Shown here one piece after another: positions 6,447 through 13,938 of a stretch of 64,000 nucleotides of DNA. The DNA comes from Pseudomaricurvus alkylphenolicus (GTDB lineage Bacteria; Pseudomonadota; Gammaproteobacteria; Pseudomonadales; Cellvibrionaceae). The position numbers and the translations under genes are program-made. Under the pieces are notes generated by a model, which searched no databases, was not told the origin of the DNA, and saw only the letters and a program-made list of their open reading frames with translations. The number at the start of each line of letters is the position of its first letter. Positions within the stretch are counted from its first letter, which is position 1. The stretch spans positions 124,001 through 188,000 of the forward strand of contig NZ_JAAQPI010000015.1 in the NCBI RefSeq assembly GCF_011683955.1, given 5' to 3'.

Positions 6447-9038
6447 TTACAATCTGAACCCAATCCGTAGAAATACCCTCCGCCCTCTTGGATCGCCTGT
6501 GCGCGGGTCATAGTTGCCCGCAATGGCGACAAAGGGCGGATTTTCATCGGTGATGTTAATCACACCCAGGGTCACCTGGGTCTCGGAATCCTTCCTCAGG
6601 CGCGACCCGAGATTAAGACTGTATTGCAGGTCAAACGTGGAGAAGTGGTCAATGCCCTGGCCGGTTTGTTCATCGTCGTAGCTGCTGACGTAACGCCAAA
6701 AGAGGTTGGCGCTGTGTTGACCGAATGCCCAGTTTAATCCCAGGTTGGCTCTAAATTCCGGGGCCGGGTTGCCATAGTTGGTGCCATTCCGTTGCCCGGC
6801 ACCGTCTATACGCACGCCGTTGGCGTTCACTAGATCGTAGCTGAGCAAGTAGCTGGCGTTGAAGGTGGGCGTCCAGGTGCCGTTGGCCCGGTTATAGGTA
6901 CCGACCACATTGAGGTCAATACCGTCAGTGGTGATTTCGTTGGCATTAACAAACGCGGTGCGCACAATGGCAATGGTGCCCGCCGAGGTGCGCTCAACGC
7001 GTTCGTCAAACGGGTCGTTGCTCACGATTGTCTGAGCCGACTCCTGCGTAAGTACGTCCTCAAAACTATAGCGCCAGTAATCAAGATCCAGATTCCAGCG
7101 CTTGTCGATCTCCCAGGATACTCCCAGGTTGTAGGCTGTTGATTGCTCAGGAACAAGGGAATCGCGCCCAACCGTGCGATTGCCAGCAAAGGTGGTGGAG
7201 CCGTCGGCATCGGTAATATTCACAAAGCTGGTTTGAATACCCGCGGTCTGGAACACAGAGGGCGCGCGAAAAGATGTGCTGGCGGAGGCACGCAGAGATA
7301 TTGTTTCTCGCGGTCGCCAGAGGAGAGACAAGCGTGGGTCCATAGTATCACCCACTCCCCCACCGTAGTCTTCGTAACGCAGTGCAGCACGCAACTCCAG
7401 GTTGGCAGTAACGGGGGCAAACAGCTCACCAAATATGGCATCCACATCTCTGCTGCCGGAGAAGTTGGGGTTACCAATCAAGAAGGCGTAGCCGTCTTGC
7501 TGGGTGATGGAGTCGTAGGTGTAGCGCAGCGATTCCTCCCGACGCTGCAGGCCCAGGGCAAATGCCATCATGCCATCGCGCATTGCAATCAAATCGCCGG
7601 AGTAGACAACCTCCAGTGTTTTTAATTCTGACAACGCATCGCCCAGGTAGTCGCCAATAATATAGTTCTTTAACTGTGGATCGTTGGGTGCGACGTTAAA
7701 GGCGCTGGAAAATGGATTAAAGTACTGACAACCGTTCACGCCCGGGCTGTTGCCAACGCAGTTGATACCTCCCAACCCCATCAACGCTGCTTGAAAGTTG
7801 GCGGCAATTACGTCTCTGACATTGATGAGCGCGTCGTTCTTGGCGGACACGAAAGAGGCATCCAGATAGCGGTTGCCGGACAATTCCACCGAGACTCCCA
7901 GTGCCGCCCTGAAGGTATTGTGTTTGTAGCGGTTGATCTCTGTGGGTTGGCCATTGCCGTAGGGCCGCCCTTGAAAAAACACATCCTCCTCAAAAAAATT
8001 CAGCGGATGACCGGCGGGAATAAGCGGTGTATTCAGTACCGGAAAGCTGGGCGATACCTCGCGGCTGATGTCATTCCTGGCATGACCAATCTCTGCCCAC
8101 AGCTCTGTGTTGTCGCTCCAGGCCCAATGGCCTTGAGCAAACGCCAGCAACCTTTGTTCGTCGGGGACAAAGGTGACTTGAGGACCAAAGTCAAACCGAC
8201 ACAGCGTACTGCCATTGTTCAATTGTTGGAAAATACCGCCGAAGGTTTCGCAATCGGGATCTGCGACTGTTAATCCGGCGGAGGGCACCACAAAGCTACC
8301 GGGATTGCCAAAGCCACTGGAACCGTCGATGGGGTCCAGCCAATCCACTTCGCCCGCCACCAGACTGCTGCGATCCAGATAACTGAGGGCAATAAGAAAG
8401 TGACCATGATCGCCAGTGGAGGCTCCCGCAATGAGGTCAATATTGGTATCATCCTGGGTGCCGTTATCGGTTCGCTCGCGGTATTCCCATTGAAGCTCAA
8501 AGCCCTCGAAGTCAGAACGGGTGATGAAATTCGCTACCCCCGCCACCGCGTCAGAGCCGTACACCGCCGATGCTCCATCCTTTAACACTTCCAGCCGTTC
8601 TATGGCTAACATTGGCACCAGCGAGGCGGTGTCAACAAAGCTGGAACCGTCGTTGGTTTGTACCGCCGACAGCACCTGGCGGCGCCCATTGAGCAATACG
8701 AGCGTTGACGATACCCCAAGCCCACGCAAATTGATATTGGAGGTGCCGGCGGTAAAGTTCTGGGTGAGATTGTCAGAATTGTTCTGAGCGCCTGAGTTGA
8801 TGGGCATTAACTCGATGAGGTCACGAATATCTTTAACGCTGTTATCCTGCAGGCTGGCCTGGTCAAACTGGATAAAGGCACTGGAGGAGTCGGCCTGATC
8901 CGGGCGGCGGATATAGGACCCGGTCACCACAATTTCCTCAAGCTCAGACTGCTCTTGTCCGTCGCTACCCCAGGCACCAACCTGCAGAGCCAAATAGAGC
9001 CCAACACCTATATAGATAAGAGAGCGGGATGCAAGCAT
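6447..9038 (-). CDS. TonB-dependent receptor, paralogue of the one at 13939-16623
   Basis: An 863-residue receptor with signal peptide, a TonB-box-like LEEIVVTGSYIRR, a plug with TSNINLRGLGVSSTLVLLNG and ERLEVLKDGASAVYGSDAVA, and a long barrel ending in RVFLRIGFRL. I chose the ATG at 9038, preceded by AGGA, over a TTG at 9065 just after the upstream regulator. It closely resembles the receptor at 13939-16623 through the plug and much of the barrel, so the two arose by duplication. The QNNSDNLTQNFTAGTSNINL segment is identical in both. It is transcribed just after the winged-helix regulator. The ligand is not identifiable. Confidence 0.92.
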   Translation of the reverse strand: MLASRSLIYIGVGLYLALQVGAWGSDGQEQSELEEIVVTGSYIRRPDQADSSSAFIQFDQASLQDNSVKDIRDLIELMPINSGAQNNSDNLTQNFTAGTSNINLRGLGVSSTLVLLNGRRQVLSAVQTNDGSSFVDTASLVPMLAIERLEVLKDGASAVYGSDAVAGVANFITRSDFEGFELQWEYRERTDNGTQDDTNIDLIAGASTGDHGHFLIALSYLDRSSLVAGEVDWLDPIDGSSGFGNPGSFVVPSAGLTVADPDCETFGGIFQQLNNGSTLCRFDFGPQVTFVPDEQRLLAFAQGHWAWSDNTELWAEIGHARNDISREVSPSFPVLNTPLIPAGHPLNFFEEDVFFQGRPYGNGQPTEINRYKHNTFRAALGVSVELSGNRYLDASFVSAKNDALINVRDVIAANFQAALMGLGGINCVGNSPGVNGCQYFNPFSSAFNVAPNDPQLKNYIIGDYLGDALSELKTLEVVYSGDLIAMRDGMMAFALGLQRREESLRYTYDSITQQDGYAFLIGNPNFSGSRDVDAIFGELFAPVTANLELRAALRYEDYGGGVGDTMDPRLSLLWRPRETISLRASASTSFRAPSVFQTAGIQTSFVNITDADGSTTFAGNRTVGRDSLVPEQSTAYNLGVSWEIDKRWNLDLDYWRYSFEDVLTQESAQTIVSNDPFDERVERTSAGTIAIVRTAFVNANEITTDGIDLNVVGTYNRANGTWTPTFNASYLLSYDLVNANGVRIDGAGQRNGTNYGNPAPEFRANLGLNWAFGQHSANLFWRYVSSYDDEQTGQGIDHFSTFDLQYSLNLGSRLRKDSETQVTLGVINITDENPPFVAIAGNYDPRTGDPRGRRVFLRIGFRL

Positions 9039-9068
9039 GTGTGGACGTCCTATCAGGCCGCCCAACGA

Positions 9069-9830
9069 TCAGACGACGCTTTTGGGTCTACTCACCTTGG
9101 GCGAAAACAGGTAGCCCGCGCCATGTTCCGTTTTAATGATAGTTGGTTTTTTGGGGTCGGCCTCAAGTTTCTTCCGAAGTTGGAGCACCAGGTAATCAAT
9201 GTTGCGGTCGAATACGCTAGAGGGGTCCTCGTAGCAGGCCTGTAGCAGTAGATCGCGGCTGAGCACGCGATTTCTGCGTTCTATAAAAGCCATGAGCAGA
9301 GTGAACTCCGAATTGGTCAATTTGACCTGGAGCTGTGTGGGAGAGGTGAGCATTCGGGTACGAATGTTGAGCTGCCAACCGGCAAACTCCAGGCAATTAC
9401 CCTGTGATTCTATCGTCGATTGCTCGCTGTTGTCCGACTTTGACGAATGGTCCAGCTGGTCATTGAGTTTTTCGCGGCGGAGCATCGCGTGTATACGAGC
9501 AAGAATCACCCGATCATGGACATTGGCCTGCACGTAATCGGTAGCCCCCATTTCGATGGCCAGAATTTTGTCGATTTCATCGGCCCCTTCGTCAATGACC
9601 ATGACCGGCGCGCCATTGCTAGACCTGATTGTCTTTAACAACTCTGTGCAACTATCGGAGAAACCTCGAATATGGAGGATGAAAAAGTCGGTTTTACTGT
9701 TTTCTTCGCTGAGATCAAGACCATCGGAGGGTATTGTCAGGGCGCGAACCTCCATGTCGCGCTCTTCCAGATAAGCAATAAGCCTTTGCCGATCGCGGGT
9801 ATTTTGAGTGCTGAAAAGGGTACTTTGCAT
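9069..9830 (-). CDS. OmpR/PhoB-type winged-helix regulator with degenerate receiver
   Basis: 253 residues. Residues about 1-118 have a receiver-like layout, but its functional residues are gone: the acidic pair is absent (LFSTQN), the phospho-acceptor position is His53 (DFFILHIRG), the Thr/Ser is replaced (VMVIDEG), and the Lys of the usual TKP is missing (DYVQANV). Residues about 145-243 are an intact PhoB-type winged helix with DRNIDYLVLQLRKKLE and HGAGYLF. It probably binds DNA without phosphorylation and may sense something by dimerisation. It is in line with the histidine kinase and binding-protein genes upstream and the receptor downstream, which it plausibly controls. Confidence 0.85.
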   Translation of the reverse strand: MQSTLFSTQNTRDRQRLIAYLEERDMEVRALTIPSDGLDLSEENSKTDFFILHIRGFSDSCTELLKTIRSSNGAPVMVIDEGADEIDKILAIEMGATDYVQANVHDRVILARIHAMLRREKLNDQLDHSSKSDNSEQSTIESQGNCLEFAGWQLNIRTRMLTSPTQLQVKLTNSEFTLLMAFIERRNRVLSRDLLLQACYEDPSSVFDRNIDYLVLQLRKKLEADPKKPTIIKTEHGAGYLFSPKVSRPKSVV

Positions 9831-9846
9831 GGTCTGTGAGCCTTTA

Positions 9847-10659
9847 TTAGGGTTGTGAGTAGCTTTTATTGACCCTTTCTATCGCCAGGCGATAGGAGTC
9901 CTCACGTTTATACGCTTTGAGATAGTGATCAAATTTCATTCTCGTCTCTGTTAGCGCCTTGGCCTTGGTAAAAGCCAGATAGCTGGGCACCTCCTCCAGT
10001 GTCGGCTCAAGCACTTTAACACGGTTTTGAGCCTGCATTTTTCTCAAAATATGTTCCGCCCCCAGTCGGTTGCTGATGAGGATATCGAAGCGCATTCTCA
10101 GCAGTTTTCGTAGATTGTTTTCGCCATTGTCCACCAGATCAGGCGGCAGTATAACACCCGCTGTTACGGCCTGTTCAAACAGTTCGCCGTAGTAGACCGC
10201 CCTCACCGCGCCAAAGGAATAAGGTTTAAGGCTGGCCAGCGTGCCGTCGTAGAGTATGTCGTGCTCTCGCCTGGCATACAGCGAGATAGTCTGTCCGATA
10301 ATCACCTCGTTGGAGTAATCTGCAAAGGCCTGACGCTCCGATGTTTTGTAAATTGTAAAAATGGCGTCTGCCTGCCCTTCACGGATTCTGCGGATTGCTC
10401 GCGGCCATGGCAGCAGTTCGATGACAAAGGGTTGTTCCATACGGTTGAGCACTTCAGTAACAATATCCACCGCCACCCCCTTGACGTGTTGACCACTTTG
10501 ATAAGAGTATGGGGGGTATTGCAGAGTCACCAGCTTCAGGGGTGAGCTTAAAACCCCTTTGCTGCTCAGCAACGAGAAGCACAGAAACACGGTGGTTACA
10601 GCCTTGAGCATTAACCACGCTGGTACTCTAGGCATTGTGCGTAACATCGTTTGCCTCAT
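9847..10659 (-). CDS. Periplasmic solute-binding protein (SBP_bac_3 type)
   Basis: 270 residues with a signal peptide (about 1-38) and the binding-protein fold of amino-acid ABC systems: LKLVTLQYPPYSY, GVAVDIVTEVL, PWPRAIRRIREGQADAIFTI and a second lobe. No ABC permease or ATPase is nearby. The gene overlaps the end of the hybrid kinase gene by about 32 bp if translation begins at 10659, where an AGG lies 6 bases upstream; an ATG at 10635 is an alternative. The context suggests that it presents a ligand to the kinase sensor domain rather than feeding a transporter. This partnership is inferred. Confidence 0.8.
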   Translation of the reverse strand: MRQTMLRTMPRVPAWLMLKAVTTVFLCFSLLSSKGVLSSPLKLVTLQYPPYSYQSGQHVKGVAVDIVTEVLNRMEQPFVIELLPWPRAIRRIREGQADAIFTIYKTSERQAFADYSNEVIIGQTISLYARREHDILYDGTLASLKPYSFGAVRAVYYGELFEQAVTAGVILPPDLVDNGENNLRKLLRMRFDILISNRLGAEHILRKMQAQNRVKVLEPTLEEVPSYLAFTKAKALTETRMKFDHYLKAYKREDSYRLAIERVNKSYSQP

Positions 10660-12979
10660 TGAGAACCTGTTCCAGAACCTCCAGAGTTTCCATGGCCAAT
10701 TGGTTTAATTGTTCGACTTTGTTGCCATTTTCTCCCACGTCCTCCGCATCATTTTCTAAAAGTGACTTTTCGATCTCCGTTGCCGATTCGTTCAACAGGG
10801 AGAATCCGAAGTTAAGGCACAGACCGGACAGCGCGTGGGCCTTTTTGGCAAGTTCCTCTTTTTCCCCTTCGCTCTGTAGCCTGTTGATATCATTGACCAG
10901 CCCCCTGAGTGTCTTTTTGGCCTTGTTGTACAGTGCAATCGTTTTTTCATGACCCAGCGCATTATGATGCTGGTTGATTAAGGTGGAATTTAGATACCCG
11001 AGACTGTAGGAGGTGGACGCCCTGCCCTCATCGAGTTGATCGCCCTCAAAGTAGGTGGCAATCACGTTGTGCAGGCTTTCGTACTCGATGGGCTTGATCA
11101 CCACCTCGTTCATGCCTGCCTCTTTGCATGTTGCGAGAACGGCTTCCGAGCCATTGGCGGTAACGCCAATAATGGGCGTATCACCTGCGTTGTGTAACGA
11201 CAAGGTTCGGATGCGTCGGGTCGCCTCCAGCCCATCCATAATCGGCATTTGCAGATCCATTAACACCAGATCAACCGGGCGTTTTTTCATGATATTGATC
11301 GCCGCCACCCCGTTGTTGGCCAGCAAAACCTCGTGATGGTCGTTTTCCAATTGTCCCTTCGCCAGCCGGCGATTGATTTCGATATCGTCGACCACCAGAA
11401 TGGTCAGTGGCTCCAGCTTAGACCTGGTGACGGCACCATCTGATTCACCCGCTCCTTCCGGCGCGATCTGGAACGGCAGTTCAAACCAGAAGCAACTGCC
11501 TTTCCCCTCCTCGCTGGTAAACCCAATGGTTCCCTCTTGCTGTTCCACGATTTTTTTGCAGATCGTGAGTCCCAGACCGGTACCTCCCCGTCGACGCCCC
11601 TGGGCGTTGTCGGCTTGCGCGAAGGGTTCGAATAGGGCATCGCCGGAGGTCGTGGGAATCCCCACGCCTGTATCGATGATGTCAAACCGAACCTTGGCGT
11701 AGCCACCGTCGCTTTCTTTTAGCGATACTTTCAGTGTCACGTGCCCTTTGTCGGTAAACTTGAGGGCGTTAGACACCAGGTTAAGCAACAGTTGACGAAG
11801 TTTTTCGGGGTCTCCCAACAGCGTATCGGGGACATTTTTCTCTATGTCAGAGGTGAGTAGTACATTTTTTTGATCGGCGAGGTTGGAAAAGAAAAACAGA
11901 ATGCCCTTGATCAGGCTTTCCAGCCTGAAGGGGATACTCTGAAAGGTAAACTGCCCCTTTTCGTATTTGGAGTAGTCCAACACTGTATTCATCAAGGTCA
12001 AGAGGGTATTGCTCGACTCCAGGATGGATTCGATATAGTCCTTTTGTTTTGGCTCTTTGACCTCATTGTTAAGTAGGTTGATCATGCCCATGATGCCGTT
12101 CATAGGCGTTCGGATCTCGTGGCTCATCATGGCCAGAAAATCCGATTTGGTTTGGCTGGCCTGCAACGCGGCGTTTTTCTCTTTGTCAAGTTCGCGATTC
12201 TTGTCAGCAAGTTGCAGCGTTCGCTCAGCCACGATTCGCTCAAGGTTGTTGTTGTTTTCGACGATTTGCCGGTGTTGATCCTCAATGATTTCCAGATGGC
12301 GATTAAACTCATCAATAAGTACGCCAAATTCATCGGAGTGATGGGCCTCCGGCATGGGAATACGCTCGTTGGGCGTTCCGGTTCGCAATCGACTGCTGAC
12401 TTTGAGAATGGATTTTGTCAGCGTAAAATAAAAGACCGCCAACAGGGTAACCGCAAGAACAACGTTCCTGAAGATTCCGGACAAAAACACCACAACGGAT
12501 CGCTGGATAAAGGTTTCGGCGGTCACCAGCGGATCGATCTCGACAATCAATCGGCCGGCCAGAAAATCACTATTTGCATTTTTGAACAGCTTTTCTTCTA
12601 TGGTCTCCGGTGAGCCGAATACCCAGCGTAGGAAGGGAGACTCCTCCAGCTCGATGTCTTTCTCGGCATGCGCCAGCACGATATTAAAATTGTCCTTGAT
12701 GGTGGCTTTGGTAATCGGGCCATTGCTCACCAACCCCCGGGTGATTTGCAGCGACCCCGTTTCGTCCAGATTGTAGGCTACGTGGCCTGAGGCGCGGTTA
12801 GCGGTACGCAGAATATCGACGATGGAGGTTCTTACTTCGTTTCGAAGTGAAAAATAGTCCAGCCAGATCTGAAACGCACTCACTACAATGCCGATAATAA
12901 ACGCGACGATGACCGCGTTCTTGGCCTGTCGGAAAGAAAGACTGTTGCGCAGCGGGAAATCTGATGTGCGCTTTGGCAT
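10628..12979 (-). CDS. Hybrid sensor histidine kinase with receiver and HPt domains
   Basis: 783 residues. Membrane helices at about 21-40 and 161-187 bound a periplasmic sensor of about 120 residues. A HAMP-like region and coiled coil follow, then a HisKA domain with His287 in MMSHEIRTPMNG. The ATPase domain has LLLNLVSNALKFTD, DTGVGI and GTGLGL. A receiver has PVDLVLMDLQMPIMDG, and a C-terminal HPt domain has KAHALSGLCLNFG. It is a BarA/EvgS-like phosphorelay in a single protein. The phosphate acceptor is not obvious: the regulator in the same transcription unit has a dead receiver, while the divergent gene at 13222 encodes an intact receiver without an output domain. Confidence 0.93.
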   Translation of the reverse strand: MPKRTSDFPLRNSLSFRQAKNAVIVAFIIGIVVSAFQIWLDYFSLRNEVRTSIVDILRTANRASGHVAYNLDETGSLQITRGLVSNGPITKATIKDNFNIVLAHAEKDIELEESPFLRWVFGSPETIEEKLFKNANSDFLAGRLIVEIDPLVTAETFIQRSVVVFLSGIFRNVVLAVTLLAVFYFTLTKSILKVSSRLRTGTPNERIPMPEAHHSDEFGVLIDEFNRHLEIIEDQHRQIVENNNNLERIVAERTLQLADKNRELDKEKNAALQASQTKSDFLAMMSHEIRTPMNGIMGMINLLNNEVKEPKQKDYIESILESSNTLLTLMNTVLDYSKYEKGQFTFQSIPFRLESLIKGILFFFSNLADQKNVLLTSDIEKNVPDTLLGDPEKLRQLLLNLVSNALKFTDKGHVTLKVSLKESDGGYAKVRFDIIDTGVGIPTTSGDALFEPFAQADNAQGRRRGGTGLGLTICKKIVEQQEGTIGFTSEEGKGSCFWFELPFQIAPEGAGESDGAVTRSKLEPLTILVVDDIEINRRLAKGQLENDHHEVLLANNGVAAINIMKKRPVDLVLMDLQMPIMDGLEATRRIRTLSLHNAGDTPIIGVTANGSEAVLATCKEAGMNEVVIKPIEYESLHNVIATYFEGDQLDEGRASTSYSLGYLNSTLINQHHNALGHEKTIALYNKAKKTLRGLVNDINRLQSEGEKEELAKKAHALSGLCLNFGFSLLNESATEIEKSLLENDAEDVGENGNKVEQLNQLAMETLEVLEQVLNEANDVTHNA

Positions 12980-13221
12980 GGGCGTGTCCTGTCGTTTAAC
13001 CTTAATGACTACTAACCTTATTTTCTATTTGCCTTTTTACTGCAATATTGCGAGAGAGTATTAGCATCTACCTCTATATTTGAAATAGTAATATCCTCTG
13101 TTATCCCACGCCGGTGCTTTTGTTTACTATTTTAGGTATAGATTGACGTCTCTGCACCCTTGCACTTTCTTGTAAAGGCCTGGCTCCTGAATTACACTCA
13201 CTGGCCTGTTTCACCCCGGAA

Positions 13222-13608
13222 ATGGAAGGAATGACACAGACTACCACCCCCAGAATTCTGATTGTCGAAGATGAAGAAGCCAGCCAGGAATTGTTGGTCA
13301 GCTATTTTGAATCCGAAAACTACACCGTTTTTAAAGCCAGTGATGCCGAGGAGGCCGAGCAAATTCTCGAACGGCAATCGGTTGACCTTATTTTGCTCGA
13401 CATTACCTTACCGGGCAAAGACGGACTCACGCTGACCCGCGAAATCAGGAGCCGCTCCAGTGTCGGTATCATTCTGGTCACCCAGAAGTGCGACGACATT
13501 GATCATATTGTGGGCCTGGAGCTGGGTGCCGACGACTACATCACCAAACCCTATGATCCTCGGGAGCTGTTTGCGCGGGCAAAAAACCTTTTGGACCGCA
13601 TGAACTGA
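13222..13608 (+). CDS. Stand-alone response-regulator receiver
   Basis: 128 residues forming one receiver domain of the OmpR subclass, with all key residues: Glu16-Asp17 (LIVEDEE), Asp60 (DLILLDITLPGKDG), Thr87 (ILVTQK) and Lys109 (DYITKPYDP). It ends just after the domain at LLDRMN, where OmpR-type proteins usually continue into a winged helix. It is divergent from the hybrid kinase, 242 bp away. It may be a phosphate acceptor or sink for the HPt domain, or act by protein contact. Either ATG 13222 or ATG 13231 could be the start; GGAAGGA touches the second. Confidence 0.85.
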   Translation: MEGMTQTTTPRILIVEDEEASQELLVSYFESENYTVFKASDAEEAEQILERQSVDLILLDITLPGKDGLTLTREIRSRSSVGIILVTQKCDDIDHIVGLELGADDYITKPYDPRELFARAKNLLDRMN

Positions 13609-13613
13609 AAATA

Positions 13614-13823
13614 TCAGCTCCACATTCTTTGACTGATGACCTCCAGCAGTTGTTGAGCCTCTTCAGCGCGGCTGAGATTACCCTGCTCAATGGCAATCAG
13701 TGCATATTTTCTTGCCATCCCCCATTCGTTATGAACAAAGCATTGCCGCGAGAACTCCAGAAAAAGGTCGCCTGATGCCGCTGCTTTGGCGGCTTCTTTT
13801 AGGTAGTGAGAAAACGGTTTCAT
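13614..13823 (-). CDS. Small TPR-like protein of unknown function
   Basis: A 69-residue protein starting MKPFSHYLKEAAKAAAS. The frame is open further upstream, but that part crosses a terminator hairpin and reads as unrelated sequence, so the ATG at 13823 is preferred. The segment WGMARKYALIAIEQGNLSRA has the helix pattern of a single TPR or Sel1 unit. It converges with the stand-alone receiver gene, 5 bp apart, and lies after the second receptor of the cluster. A role in the same signalling group is only a guess by position. Confidence 0.45.
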   Translation of the reverse strand: MKPFSHYLKEAAKAAASGDLFLEFSRQCFVHNEWGMARKYALIAIEQGNLSRAEEAQQLLEVISQRMWS

Positions 13824-13844
13824 CTTATTGCATACTCTCTTCTC

Positions 13845-13873
13845 CAAAAAAAGAGCCCCGCCTAAGCGGGGCT
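13845..13873 (-). terminator. Rho-independent terminator of the second cluster receptor
   Basis: AGCCCCGC (13854-13861) and GCGGGGCT (13866-13873) form a perfect 8-bp stem with a CTAA loop. On the minus strand it is followed by CTC and a run of seven T (13846-13852). It lies 66 bp after the stop of the receptor gene at 13939. Confidence 0.9.
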
Positions 13874-13938
13874 GATCACCGATTGATGCTGAGCGGACCC
13901 TTTCACAATCGACGGTGCAGAAGCGTGTTGGCCTCAGA

